Assembly (NCBI GenBank): GCA_030605795.1
Contig: JAUWHR010000093.1
Location: 1-50,133 of the forward strand
Length of the DNA stretch: 50,133 nt
Direction: 5' to 3'
Origin: Anaerolineae bacterium
Lineage (GTDB): Bacteria; Chloroflexota; Anaerolineae; Anaerolineales; E44-bin32
The notes under the pieces: model-generated
The model's database searches: none
The model's input: only the letters and a program-made list of their open reading frames with translations
Told to the model about the DNA's origin: nothing
Position numbers and translations under genes: made by a program
Shown here: positions 1 through 9,119 of the stretch, piece by piece
How positions within the stretch are numbered: position 1 is the first letter of the stretch
How the letters are laid out: each line of letters starts with the position of its first letter

Positions 1-834
1 GCTGTCGACGAAAACTGGGATGCGCGGGATGTCACCCTTCTCGATCATCTGGTGCAGATAATAGACCAGGGTCTGAGTACGGCCGACGGCGAAAGCAGGG
101 ATGATGACCTTGCCCTGGCGTTCAACCGTGCGAGTGACTACTTTTTGTAATTCTTCGTAGGCCCGGTCTGGATGATCATGAGAGCGGTCGCCATAGGTGC
201 ATTCCATGATCAGGTAATCGACGTCCTCCGGGAGCACCGGATCGCGCAAGATGGGCAAACCGAGCCTACCAATATCGCCTGAGAACATCAAGCGCACCTT
301 ACGTCCCTGTTCTTCCAGTTCCAAGATGACCCCAGCCGAGCCAAGGATGTGACCAGCCTCGACTAAGGTGGCGATGACGCCCGGGACGGGTTCGAAAGGG
401 CGGTTGTAGTCTTGGCAGATTAGGTATTGAGCGACCTGCTTGGCGTCTTCCATGGTGTACAGCGGCTCAATTGGCGGCTCGCCGCGCCGGGCGCGTCGCT
501 TGTTCACAAATTCGACGTCTGACTCCTGGATGTGACCGGAATCCCTGAGCATAATGTCCGTCAGATGGGTGGTGGCGTAGGTAGCGTGGATTGGACCCTC
601 ATAACCTTGGCGGACCAGGTTGGGAAGGTTGCCGATATGATCGATGTGGGCGTGGGAGAGTATCACAGCCTCGACGCCGGTCGGGTCAAATGGGAAATTT
701 AAATTGCGCTGGTAGGTCTCTTTACGCCGCCCTTGGTATAAACCGCAGTCAAGCAGCAGATGATGTCCGTTCAGACTGATCAGGTGACGTGAGCCGGTAA
801 CGGTCTGAGCAGCGCCGTGGAAGGTTATATTCAT
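1..834 (-). CDS. MBL-fold beta-CASP ribonuclease-like hydrolase (C-terminus cut by window edge)
   Basis: Reading from an ATG at 834 leftward gives 278 codons without a stop, ending at the window edge, so the C-terminal half is missing. The N-terminus (MNITFHGAAQTVTGSRHL) and the metal motif SHAHIDHIG with H61, H63, D65 and H66 are those of the beta-CASP branch of the metallo-beta-lactamase family (YSH1/CPSF73-like RNA-processing nucleases). A later ECTYGDRSH block and an AFAVGRTQ block fit the beta-CASP domain. Known members cut RNA with two zinc ions; the exact substrate cannot be told here. It is followed 24 bp downstream in coordinates, but upstream in transcription, by RNase D on the same strand, so the two may form an RNA-processing unit. 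Confidence 0.9.
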   Translation of the reverse strand, partial: MNITFHGAAQTVTGSRHLISLNGHHLLLDCGLYQGRRKETYQRNLNFPFDPTGVEAVILSHAHIDHIGNLPNLVRQGYEGPIHATYATTHLTDIMLRDSGHIQESDVEFVNKRRARRGEPPIEPLYTMEDAKQVAQYLICQDYNRPFEPVPGVIATLVEAGHILGSAGVILELEEQGRKVRLMFSGDIGRLGLPILRDPVLPEDVDYLIMECTYGDRSHDHPDRAYEELQKVVTRTVERQGKVIIPAFAVGRTQTLVYYLHQMIEKGDIPRIPVFVDS

Positions 835-858
835 CTATCCCTCATTGGTTTTAATTTG

Positions 859-1989
859 TCAGTCCCTAAGGATTGTGAGGATATCCTCGCCATAGGCTTG
901 AAAGCGCCATTCAAGAGGGTGCATCACCCTGCGCAGAGACTCGGTATCGCTAGGCGCAGCCTGGGCGATCTCCCACAGGACCTCGCGTGGTAGGATGACG
1001 TCCGATTCAACCCTGCGTTTGCGAGCGACGCTTTTACGCCATGAATGCAAGGCCTCGTATCGGACATGGGCTGCTTCAGCGATCCGTTTACTAGTTGGCC
1101 GGCGTGGGATGGGTGCCTGGCGACCACGGGCGACAGCCGAGAGCAACCCATCGCCGTAGCGCCGGATCTTACCGGGGGTCATGCCGGGTAGGTCGCGCAG
1201 CGCCATCAGGTCCCCCGGGGATTCCTGGGCAATCGCCAACAGCGTTTCATTGCCCAAGATTTTAAATGGTGGTCGGTCGAAGCGGCGGGCCTGCGAATCG
1301 CGATAAAGGTATAACTCGCGCAACAACGCCACCTGCCTGGGAGTAAGTGTGCGTATGTTGGAGATGCGCCAGTACCCATCAGGGTTGAATCCGTTATCGT
1401 GGGGGTCAACATTGGTCAGGCGCTCACAGGCTTCACACGCCTCCTGCCAGCGCCCTGCACGCTGCAGGGCTTCAGCTAGGCGGTCGCGTAATGGTAGCAG
1501 ATAATAGGTGTCGAGACGTGCGTAGTCAAGTAGATCGGGAGAGAGGGGGCGCTTACCCCAGTTGGCTCGCTGATAGCGTTTGCTCATTTGGATGCCGAGC
1601 TCTTCAGCCAGGATGTCCTTCAAACCACTTCGTTTCCGACCGAGTGTGCGGCTTGCCACTTGGGTATCGAAGAGGTTGGCGAAGGTGAAACCGAAGTCGC
1701 GTTTAAGACACATGATGTCATACTCTGCTCCGTGAAATACTTTTTCAATTTCCGGGTTGGAGAAGAGGGAGTCAAGTGGATTTAGATCTCGCAACGCGAG
1801 GGGGTCGATCAAGAAATCCGCCCCGGGAATAGAGAATTGAATCAGGCATACCCGTTCCCGGTAGGCATGTAAGCTGTTTGACTCGGTATCGACGGCCAGA
1901 CGCGAGTGGGAACGCATAGTGGTCACCATATCACGGAAGGCGCTTTCTTCCTGGATCAGTCTCGGTGGGGGAAATGAGGGTGGGTTCAT
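859..1989 (-). CDS. rnd: Ribonuclease D
   Basis: A 376-residue protein. The N-terminal half is a DEDD 3'-5' exonuclease: the first acidic motif is in LAVDTESNSLHAYRE (about residues 30-45), the second in FHGAEYDIMCL, the third in LDYARLDTYYLLPL. The C-terminal half has two HRDC-like regions (about residues 215-300 and 305-376), the usual RNase D arrangement. RNase D trims the 3' ends of tRNA precursors and other small RNAs. It lies just upstream, in transcription, of the beta-CASP nuclease gene on the same strand. Nothing unusual was seen in length or motifs. Confidence 0.93.
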   Translation of the reverse strand: MNPPSFPPPRLIQEESAFRDMVTTMRSHSRLAVDTESNSLHAYRERVCLIQFSIPGADFLIDPLALRDLNPLDSLFSNPEIEKVFHGAEYDIMCLKRDFGFTFANLFDTQVASRTLGRKRSGLKDILAEELGIQMSKRYQRANWGKRPLSPDLLDYARLDTYYLLPLRDRLAEALQRAGRWQEACEACERLTNVDPHDNGFNPDGYWRISNIRTLTPRQVALLRELYLYRDSQARRFDRPPFKILGNETLLAIAQESPGDLMALRDLPGMTPGKIRRYGDGLLSAVARGRQAPIPRRPTSKRIAEAAHVRYEALHSWRKSVARKRRVESDVILPREVLWEIAQAAPSDTESLRRVMHPLEWRFQAYGEDILTILRD

Positions 1990-2403
1990 GGGAGGTATTA
2001 TACCTGCATGGGGACCTGACTGGGTTATTGTTTCGACTGTCCTTTCGAGCCCTGAGGTTGATAGGTGCTTGGGGCAAAATGTTGACCCATAGAATCGGGC
2101 TTTGCGATTGACAGGATGATATTGGCTGGCTCGGTCATCGGGATGAAATCCGGACTAGCTTCGTTGCTAGGCAAAGGAGTCAACTCACGGGCTATTAATT
2201 CTTTCGGGATAACGTTGCGCATGTGGGATCAATGAACGAGGCAGGGAAAATTCAGTTGCTGGGATAGTATAATTGCTTGTAAATAAACGCCTATTGGCTT
2301 CAAAACGGGGTTCACATATATATGGATAATCTCTCCGCCAGTCTAATCGGGTTGGTCGTCATCGCATAGTTGAGTATGAATCATTGGCGCCTCAACCGCT
2401 ATC
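1990..2403. other. Intergenic region, no convincing gene
   Basis: This 414-bp stretch between RNase D and the broken zinc-ribbon gene holds only a weak 65-codon minus-strand reading frame (2025-2222) with no recognisable domain and no good ribosome site. A TATAAT at 2268-2273 could be a plus-strand -10 box, but no matching -35 was found at the right distance. Otherwise I see nothing in it. Confidence 0.4.
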
Positions 2404-2740
2404 GTGTCTAAGAGGAAAATGCGCTTTTCACAATATATTCTCCTCCCCTTGCTGTTCCTTAGTCTCTCATTATTTTCAACATCTGCATTGGCAGAGGAGG
2501 GGCCAGAGATCGAGCGTCTGGAAGTGGTCCTCTGGCCGGAGTATGAGCGGCCTGCGGTTCTTGTGTTTCTTCGCGTGCAGCTAGCAGGAGGCGCCTCATT
2601 GCCGACGCCCGGCTAGAAAGCAAGCCAAGGAAACGCGCCAGGTGATCGATGCCTCGCTGGTCTTTTGTCACAACTGTGGGACACAAGCCAGAGTCAGCGA
2701 TCGTTTCTGCCGTCACTGCGGTATACGATTGAGGCGGTAA
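2404..2740 (+). pseudogene. Broken signal-peptide/zinc-ribbon protein gene
   Basis: The 5' part encodes a good signal peptide (MSKRKMRFSQYILLPLLFLS..) followed by the start of an extracellular domain, and stops at 2614-2616. From about 2595, in the next frame (+1), sequence to a TAA at 2738-2740 reads as a zinc ribbon: CHNCG, then CRHCG, separated by 13 residues. One gene appears to have lost its middle (extracellular and membrane parts) and its frame. The zinc ribbon resembles the CGACG/CSHCG ribbon of the 6811-7272 gene in the neighbouring operon, which suggests a related function. The deletion junction is inferred, not proven; two tiny separate genes would be the alternative. Confidence 0.6.
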
Positions 2741-2888
2741 TGTCAGCACAAGCTGGCTCTAATTGGTTTATTTCCTGTCGATAGATCCGCACAGAACCTG
2801 ATGCAGCTCAAGAGGTTGGAATATATGTGGTGATATACTCGATTTGGTTTATCTTGGTGTGGTGGATAACATAGGAGGATAATTAAAA

Positions 2889-3416
2889 TTGGGTATGAGC
2901 AGCGTTGATTTGTCGGATCCGGTGGCCGGTCCTGGCTCTCGGGTGAAGTTCTTGATCGGTGGGATATTGATCGTCGCGGCGATCATCTATTTAATCGCAT
3001 CTTCCACCAAGGCCACGGCGCAATATTTTATGACCATCGATGAGTTGATCGCCAAGGGAGAGGCGATCGTCGATCGCGATATCAAGATCTCGGGGGTGAT
3101 CATCGGTGATACGGTCGAATATGACGCCAAGACGCTGACGCTACGCTTCACCGTTGTTCACGTACCGGCTGACCCTGACGAAATTAGGGAGGCGGGTGGG
3201 TTGGTGGAGGTGTTGCAGCAGGCGGCGGTCGACCCGAACGCCACGCGCCTAGAGGTGGTGTACATCGGCCCCCGGCCTGATCTGCTGCGCGATGGAGCGC
3301 AGGCGATCATCACCGGACGGTTAGGCGGGGATGGCGTATTCTACGCCGATGAACTTCTGCTCAAATGTCCGACCCGCTACGAGGGAGAGTTACCTATTCA
3401 GGCGGTGGAGGGTTAG
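2889..3416 (+). CDS. ccmE: Cytochrome c maturation heme chaperone CcmE (CXXXY type)
   Basis: A 175-residue protein with a short N-terminal tail, one membrane anchor (about residues 20-38) and a periplasmic-side beta-barrel OB-fold domain. CcmE carries heme from CcmABCD to the CcmF/H ligase. Classic CcmE binds heme covalently through a histidine in HXXXY near the C-terminus. Here the motif is C160-P-T-R-Y164, so a cysteine replaces the histidine, as known for CcmE of archaea and some Gram-positives and sulfate reducers. I chose the TTG at 2889 because AGGAGG at 2873-2878 is 10 nt upstream; the ATG at 2895 (6 nt later) is an alternative. First gene of the ccm operon. Confidence 0.92.
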   Translation: MGMSSVDLSDPVAGPGSRVKFLIGGILIVAAIIYLIASSTKATAQYFMTIDELIAKGEAIVDRDIKISGVIIGDTVEYDAKTLTLRFTVVHVPADPDEIREAGGLVEVLQQAAVDPNATRLEVVYIGPRPDLLRDGAQAIITGRLGGDGVFYADELLLKCPTRYEGELPIQAVEG

Positions 3417-3495
3417 TAGTCAAATAAATCGATCTAAACGACGGACAGCAGCCGTCGTTATTTATTTAACTTCTTGTGGTTCGGAGGTAGGTCAA

Positions 3496-5502
3496 GTGGT
3501 AATACAAGTAGGCTATTTCTCGTTGGTGCTCACATTTTTGGTGGCTCTGTATGGCGCCGGCGCGGCAGCTTATGGCGCTATACGCCGTAAAACGGAATTC
3601 GTTGAGAGCGCTCGTCATGCCATGCTGCTCACCTGGCCGCTGGTGACCGTATCGGTGTTGGCAATCGTTTGGCTTCTCGTTAGCGGGGACTTTCAGGTTC
3701 GCTATGTATATTCGACTACCAGCAACGACATGCCCATTTATCTCAAGGTTACTGCCCTGTGGGGGGGGCAGGCTGGTTCGCTGGTCTTCTGGTCATGGCT
3801 GATGGCTGCTTTTACCAGCGCCGCCAGTCTACGCAAATGGGACCGCGACCGTGAGTTGCTGCCGTGGGTGGTAGTTGTGACCATGGTCAACCTAGCCTTC
3901 TTCCTGTCTCTCTCGATCCTCTTTGAAAACCCCTTTGCCCGCATGTGGAGGACCCCAGATGGCAGTCAGGTGACGGCCATGTTCCAGCCCGGTGGGACGA
4001 TGCCGTTGATCCCCATTGACGGTCGTGGTTTGAACCCCCTGCTGCGCCACCCGGGGATGATCGTTCACCCGCCCATGCAATACCTGGGCTTTATTTCCTT
4101 TGTGATCCCTTATGCTTTTGCGATAGGAGCTTTGATAAACGGTCGCATCGACGACCGTTGGATCCGCATCAGCCGGCGTTGGACGCTCGTCGCCTGGCTC
4201 TTCCTTTCCTTGGGGTTATTACTGGGCAGCTGGTGGGCTTATGATGTTCTCGGCTGGGGCGGTTATTGGGGGTGGGACCCGGTGGAGGTCTCTGCATTGA
4301 TACCTTGGCTCAGCGCTACAGCTTTTATACACTCGGTTATGATCTATGAGAAGCGAGGCATGCTCAAGCAATGGAACATGGTGCTGATTATCCTGACCTA
4401 TGCTCTGGTTTTATTCAGCACTTTTTTAACCCGTTCCGGGGTGTTGTCATCGGTACATGCTTTTGCCGAGTCGGCCATCGGCCCGATGTTCTTCGGTTTC
4501 ATTGGGGTCACGTTCATTGCTTCGCTCATCCTGCTGATACGGCGCTGGGGGGCACTCAGGAGTGAGTCCCAACTCCATTCATTGCTCTCGCGCGAGGCGC
4601 TTTTATTGCTCAACAACCTTCTCTTCATCGGTATCTTGGTGGTGTGTGTTTGGGGGATGCTATTCCCGCTGATCTCGGAATTGGCCACTGGTCAGAAGGT
4701 GACTGTCGGCCCTCCTTACTACGAGCGAGCTATCGCTCCGTTGGGAATCGGGCTGATGTTGATCATGGGGGTGGCGCCGCTCTCGACTTACGGGCGCGCC
4801 TCATGGAAACCCCTGGTCAGGGCCTTATTGAAGCCGTTCGCCGCCTCGCTCCTGGTGCCCTTGGTCCTTGCCCTGCGTGGGATTACCAACCTCGGCGCCT
4901 TGCTCGGCTTCTGGGCGTCGGCCTTAGTTGCACTGGTAACCCTGTATGAGTTCTGGCGTGGCGCTGTGGCTCGTCATCGCCGCCATGGCGAGATTCTGCC
5001 GCTGGCTCTATGGCGTCTCGCCGGGCGTAACCGGCGGCGGTACGGCGGCTATGTGATCCATCTGTGTGCAGTGCTGATGGCGTTAGGCATCATCGGGATA
5101 GAAATGTATCAGACTGAAACCCAGGCCACGCTAGCTCGAGGCGAGCAGCTAACTCTCGGTCGGTATGTAATTATCTACGACTCTCTGGCTCAGTTTGATG
5201 ACCCGGGTGGTCGCTATGTCACCCGCGCCGTGGTTTCGGTGTACCGGGATGGCAAATATGTGGGTGAAGTCTACCCGCGACAAGACTACTACTACGCTCC
5301 CGAGATGACGGTGACTATACCCGGCGTACGTTCAACACTGGAGGATGACTTGAACGTAATGCTAGTGGGCTGGGAGCCTATACCCACCGGAGGAACTACT
5401 TTTAGGGTCATTCTCAACCCGCTGGTGAACTTCATTTGGTTGGGCGGGCTGTTGTTCATTTTTGGCACTTTGGTGGCGGCTTGGCCGGATCGTAAATCTT
5501 AG
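3496..5502 (+). CDS. ccmF: Cytochrome c heme lyase subunit CcmF
   Basis: A 668-residue polytopic membrane protein. The tryptophan-rich heme-handling motif WGGYWGWDPVE is at about residues 254-265 and is followed by the conserved FLTRSGVLSSVHAFA block (about 310-325). With CcmH it attaches heme to apocytochrome c on the outer face of the membrane. A longer reading frame extends back to 3331, but that part overlaps the end of ccmE. The GTG at 3496 has GGAGGT at 3483-3488 and the typical CcmF N-terminus follows, so this start is preferred. The C-terminal soluble domain (about 560-640) and the final membrane helix are present; the length is normal for the family. Confidence 0.95.
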   Translation: MVIQVGYFSLVLTFLVALYGAGAAAYGAIRRKTEFVESARHAMLLTWPLVTVSVLAIVWLLVSGDFQVRYVYSTTSNDMPIYLKVTALWGGQAGSLVFWSWLMAAFTSAASLRKWDRDRELLPWVVVVTMVNLAFFLSLSILFENPFARMWRTPDGSQVTAMFQPGGTMPLIPIDGRGLNPLLRHPGMIVHPPMQYLGFISFVIPYAFAIGALINGRIDDRWIRISRRWTLVAWLFLSLGLLLGSWWAYDVLGWGGYWGWDPVEVSALIPWLSATAFIHSVMIYEKRGMLKQWNMVLIILTYALVLFSTFLTRSGVLSSVHAFAESAIGPMFFGFIGVTFIASLILLIRRWGALRSESQLHSLLSREALLLLNNLLFIGILVVCVWGMLFPLISELATGQKVTVGPPYYERAIAPLGIGLMLIMGVAPLSTYGRASWKPLVRALLKPFAASLLVPLVLALRGITNLGALLGFWASALVALVTLYEFWRGAVARHRRHGEILPLALWRLAGRNRRRYGGYVIHLCAVLMALGIIGIEMYQTETQATLARGEQLTLGRYVIIYDSLAQFDDPGGRYVTRAVVSVYRDGKYVGEVYPRQDYYYAPEMTVTIPGVRSTLEDDLNVMLVGWEPIPTGGTTFRVILNPLVNFIWLGGLLFIFGTLVAAWPDRKS

Positions 5503-5565
5503 TCGGCTGGGCAGCTCGCGCTGGCGTGAGCTGCCTTCGTCCGCATCTGACTAGAAAGGCAGAAG

Positions 5566-6051
5566 ATGCACAAAACCCCTCCGTTTCTAAGCATACTGGC
5601 CGTCCTGCTGCTAGTTATCCTGTTAGCCCCGGTACCTACGGCAGCGCAGGGTAACGAACCGACGGATGATGAAGTCAACGCGATTGCCAAACAGTTATAC
5701 TGCCCAGTGTGTGAGAATATCCCGTTGGATGTATGCCCGACGCAGGCCTGTCGTCAGTGGCGGGAGACTATTCGCGAGAAGCTGGCTGCTGGATGGAGCG
5801 AAGAGCAGATCAAGCAATATTTCGTTGAACAGTATGGCGCCAGTGTGCTGGCCACCCCGCCCGCCAAGGGAATAAACTTGTTGGTTTACATCCTACCTCC
5901 AGCGGCTTTCTTGGCGGGGGCATTTATCCTCTTACGCACTTTACGGAGTTGGCGCCAGGCAACGATCCAGGCTGAGCCGGTTGTGCCGGTTCAGCCCGAG
6001 GATCCGTACATCGCTCGTCTGGAGAAGGAACTGCGCAGGCGGGACGGGTAG
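5566..6051 (+). CDS. ccmH: Cytochrome c maturation thiol protein CcmH/CycL
   Basis: A 161-residue protein with a signal peptide, a three-helix thiol domain and a C-terminal membrane helix (about residues 105-122). The usual LRCxxC motif appears as LYCPVC, followed after eight residues by CPTQAC, so there are four cysteines rather than two. CcmH reduces or presents the CXXCH cysteines of apocytochrome c to CcmF. Regions such as GWSEEQIKQYFVEQYG match the family well. It lies between ccmF and the ccmG-like thioredoxin gene, the normal neighbours. The extra cysteine pair could bind metal or act as a second redox pair; that is inference. Confidence 0.92.
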   Translation: MHKTPPFLSILAVLLLVILLAPVPTAAQGNEPTDDEVNAIAKQLYCPVCENIPLDVCPTQACRQWRETIREKLAAGWSEEQIKQYFVEQYGASVLATPPAKGINLLVYILPPAAFLAGAFILLRTLRSWRQATIQAEPVVPVQPEDPYIARLEKELRRRDG

Positions 6052-6097
6052 GCTATGGAGATGCGCCAAACCAGGCCTTGATGATCAGGAAGGTGCT

Positions 6098-6658
6098 ATG
6101 ACCCAAGAGATTCCGGCTGAAGCTGGCTCATCCCAGCTACCCCGTCGTTGGGGCATCTTCCTTGTATGGTTCCTGGTCCTAGGCATACTGGGGGTTCTCG
6201 GTTTCAGCTTAATGCGGGCCCATCAGGGTCCGATAGGCATCGGTGACGGGGTCCCCGATTTCATCTTGACCACCTTCGACGACGAGCAGATCGCCATCGG
6301 CGACCTGAGAGGGCAAGTCGTGGTTATTAATTTCTGGGCTTCATGGTGCACGCCCTGTGAACATGAGGCTGCCATTTTTGAGCAGGCCTATCAGATGTAT
6401 AAAGATCGCGGGGTGGTTTTTCTTGGTGTGGGTTATGCTGACACCGAGCGTGAGGCGCGGGCTTACCTGGAGAAGTACGGCATCACATACCCCAATGGCC
6501 CCGACCTGGGCACGCGTATCTCGCAGGCCTTTCGCACTCATGGGGTGCCTGAGACCTACATCGTTGATCCCGACGGACATTTGGCCGATGTCAGGATTGG
6601 TCCTTATGCTACACTGAACGAAATTATCAATGCTGTAGAAGGTGTTTTGGGGTACTAG
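6098..6658 (+). CDS. Membrane-anchored TlpA/ResA-type thioredoxin (CcmG-like)
   Basis: A 186-residue protein: a cytoplasmic tail, one membrane helix (about residues 20-40), then a thioredoxin-fold domain facing outward. The active site is WASWCTPCE (about residues 80-88) and the cis-proline region is THGVPETYIVD. Such proteins keep the CcmH and apocytochrome cysteines reduced. A longer frame reaches back into ccmH, but the ATG at 6098 has a purine-rich site (AGGAAGG) just upstream and leaves the membrane helix at the N-terminus. Placement directly after ccmH supports the CcmG role. There is no sign of damage. Confidence 0.92.
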   Translation: MTQEIPAEAGSSQLPRRWGIFLVWFLVLGILGVLGFSLMRAHQGPIGIGDGVPDFILTTFDDEQIAIGDLRGQVVVINFWASWCTPCEHEAAIFEQAYQMYKDRGVVFLGVGYADTEREARAYLEKYGITYPNGPDLGTRISQAFRTHGVPETYIVDPDGHLADVRIGPYATLNEIINAVEGVLGY

Positions 6659-6810
6659 GACGACATCAATGAAGGATTTTCCCCGCATATTAATTAATTC
6701 CTTGCTTGATAACGGACGACAATGAGCGGAGAGCGATAGAAGTATGTCCAACGTCCGTCGATTGCAGTTTAGTTAAATCAATCCTGTTTGTCGTTTCCTG
6801 GAGTGTTAGT

Positions 6811-7272
6811 ATGGACCTTGGATCAATACTCATCATCCTGGCTCTTGTCCTGCTGGCCGCGGCCTTTATTGCCCGACCGCTGGCTGAGCACAAGAGCGCC
6901 TCCATCGCTGAAGGAGATCGTCGACTATCAACTCTCCAAGCCGAGCGAGATCGTGTGCTGGACACTCTCCAGGAGTCGGATATGGATTACACCATGGGCA
7001 AGGTTCTTGAGGAGGACTATCAAATACAGCGGGCTTCCTTACTGGCGAGGGGCGCTGAAATCTTGAAAGCGATCGACAAGATGGAGGCGGTCGCGGTTGA
7101 ATCCTCCAGCGAGATGGATTTAGAAGCCGAGCTTGAAGCCGCGGTGGCGCGCCTGCGCAGTGTCCAAAGGGGAACCAGCGGGGGATTCTGCGGTGCTTGC
7201 GGGGGAGCGGTTGTCGCGAGTGATTCCTTTTGCTCACATTGCGGAGCATCGCTCCCGGAGGAGGGGGCTTGA
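6811..7272 (+). CDS. CcmI-like membrane protein with C-terminal zinc ribbon
   Basis: A 153-residue protein with an N-terminal membrane helix (MDLGSILIILALVLLAAAF), a charged alpha-helical middle, likely coiled coil (about residues 30-125), and a C-terminal zinc ribbon with two cysteine pairs, CGACG and CSHCG. The N-terminal half resembles the CcmI anchor, a chaperone for apocytochrome c in other bacteria; the zinc ribbon is not part of classical CcmI. The start at 6811 has GGAG at 6800-6803; a longer frame upstream has no such site. Its stop overlaps the start of the next gene (TTGA). The function is inferred from its place in the ccm operon. Confidence 0.75.
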   Translation: MDLGSILIILALVLLAAAFIARPLAEHKSASIAEGDRRLSTLQAERDRVLDTLQESDMDYTMGKVLEEDYQIQRASLLARGAEILKAIDKMEAVAVESSSEMDLEAELEAAVARLRSVQRGTSGGFCGACGGAVVASDSFCSHCGASLPEEGA

Positions 7273-9119
7273 GGCGTACCCTCGTTCTAATTTCACTCGC
7301 GGCGCTTTTCCTCGCTGGTTGTTCACTTGCCGAGGATGTCACCCCGCCACCTGGTCTGGCCACGGCACAGGCGGCCCGGCTAGATCCTGCGGCTACCTCG
7401 CAACCTTTGCTCCTGGAACCCAAGGCAACCAGTGAGTCTTCAATTGCGGTTGTTCCCGTGGCGCGTACCGATCCCCAGGTCGGGGAGGCGATCTACGTCG
7501 ATTGGTGCGCTGGCTGCCACGGACTTACCGGATTGGGGGATGGCGAGATGACCGCTGACATTGATTTCACGCCGCCCCCGCTTGGTAAGCCAGATTTTAC
7601 TCGCCAGTTTGTACCTTCCGAATGGTACTTGATGGTCACACAGGGGAGAATGGACCGCTTCATGCCGCCCTTTACCAACTTGAGCGACGAGCAGCGCTGG
7701 GACGTTGTAGCTTATGCTCTCAATCTGAGTGCCTCATTTGAGGAGGTGGCTCGAGGAGATGAACTGTTCGACGCCGAGTGCGCTGGCTGCCATGGCGCTG
7801 ATGGTCGCGGACAGGGAGCAATCCCCGACCTGACCAAGCTCACTTTCCTGGCTGAGCGCTCCGCGGTCGACCTGTACCGCACGGTGACGGATGGCGTCGA
7901 CCGGGGGATGCCCTCCTTTGGCGAATCGCTTTCCGAGGGTGATTGCTGGGCGCTGGCAACCTATGTGCGTAGCCTTGGATTCCCTTTCGGGGCTCAAGAC
8001 GAACCAATCCCGGAAATGGAACCACAGGCTGGTTCCCTGAGCACCGTCCGGGGCGCAATCCGCAACGCTTCCGATGGCGGCGTTGTCCCTGTCGATCTGG
8101 AAGTCGTGCTGCATGGCTTCGACGGTCAGCAGGAGGTGGTCTCCGAGATGACCCTGGTCGGACATAATGGCGGGTACCTCTTCGAGGATATTGAGATCGT
8201 TCCTGGGCGGCTCTTCTTCGTCACACTTGAGTATCAAGGTGTTGCCTACCAATCCATAATGGCCCATCTATCGCAGGATGAAACGATACTCGACCTCCCG
8301 CTGACAATATTCGAAACCACGCGCGATACCGGCCAAGTGAGCGTTGACCGACTGCATATACTGTTCGATTTCCCCAGTGAGGGGGTGGTTCGGGTGGTCG
8401 AAATGTGGGTGCTGTCCAACCGATCCGACCGGATGTTGGTGGCACAGGATAGCGGGGCTGTGTTGCAGGTCACCATTCCGCAAGGAGCCACCGACCTATA
8501 CTTTGAGGAGGGTTTGGAGGACAGATTTTTACTCACCGAGGGCGGTTTTACCTATATATCGCCCCTGATGCCGGGGATGGACGTCGAGCGACTAAACTTC
8601 AGCTTCGATCTGCCATATGAACGCCAGTTGGCGTTTAGACAAGTGGTAAGTTATCCTGTAGAAGCGGTCATCGTCCTGTTGCCAGAAGATGGTTTAAAGG
8701 TGCAGGGTAATGGCCTGCAGGAACAGGGAGATCTGGGGATTTGGGAGGGGCTGCACAGCTACACCATCGGTCCGTTCTCCCCGGGCGACACTCTTGCTTT
8801 GGACATTTCCGGACGGCCGTCGTTGGCTGACGACGAAACATCACTCTCCAACATCATTATCGGTGTCATTATACTGGGTGCAGCGCTGATCATAGCTAGC
8901 CTGTGGTGGTGTCGTGCCGGGAGCGGGGGAAAGACTCCGGCGCGGGTACGGGGCGAGCCAACGCGAAATGACATCTCCGATCTTAAGCCGCTGCTGCGGG
9001 CGATCGCCGCTCTGGACGACGATTTTGAGGCTGGGGATGTCTCTGAAGGCGAATATCATCAGCGTCGTGAAGCACTCAAACAACAGGCGTTGTACTCCAT
9101 GCGAAGAGACGATGATTGA
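7269..9119 (+). CDS. Diheme c-type cytochrome lipoprotein with membrane anchor and cytoplasmic tail
   Basis: A 616-residue protein. The N-terminus is a lipoprotein signal ending in LFLAGC (C18). Two class I cytochrome c domains follow, with CAGCH at residues 80-84 and 171-175. After them comes a long beta-rich region (about 255-520), a membrane helix near residues 535-555, and a cytoplasmic tail (about 570-616) with charged, SHOCT-like helices. The TTG at 7269 is chosen because GGAGGAGG lies just upstream, it overlaps the previous stop, and it places the lipobox correctly. Its place between the zinc-ribbon gene and ccmA suggests it is either a substrate or a heme/electron partner of the maturation system; electron transfer is certain only as a class. 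Confidence 0.85.
   Translation: MRRTLVLISLAALFLAGCSLAEDVTPPPGLATAQAARLDPAATSQPLLLEPKATSESSIAVVPVARTDPQVGEAIYVDWCAGCHGLTGLGDGEMTADIDFTPPPLGKPDFTRQFVPSEWYLMVTQGRMDRFMPPFTNLSDEQRWDVVAYALNLSASFEEVARGDELFDAECAGCHGADGRGQGAIPDLTKLTFLAERSAVDLYRTVTDGVDRGMPSFGESLSEGDCWALATYVRSLGFPFGAQDEPIPEMEPQAGSLSTVRGAIRNASDGGVVPVDLEVVLHGFDGQQEVVSEMTLVGHNGGYLFEDIEIVPGRLFFVTLEYQGVAYQSIMAHLSQDETILDLPLTIFETTRDTGQVSVDRLHILFDFPSEGVVRVVEMWVLSNRSDRMLVAQDSGAVLQVTIPQGATDLYFEEGLEDRFLLTEGGFTYISPLMPGMDVERLNFSFDLPYERQLAFRQVVSYPVEAVIVLLPEDGLKVQGNGLQEQGDLGIWEGLHSYTIGPFSPGDTLALDISGRPSLADDETSLSNIIIGVIILGAALIIASLWWCRAGSGGKTPARVRGEPTRNDISDLKPLLRAIAALDDDFEAGDVSEGEYHQRREALKQQALYSMRRDDD

Noticed and set aside
2025-2222. A 65-codon minus-strand frame as a gene
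   Set aside because: No domain, no ribosome site, low-complexity end; kept only as a remark in the intergenic entry.
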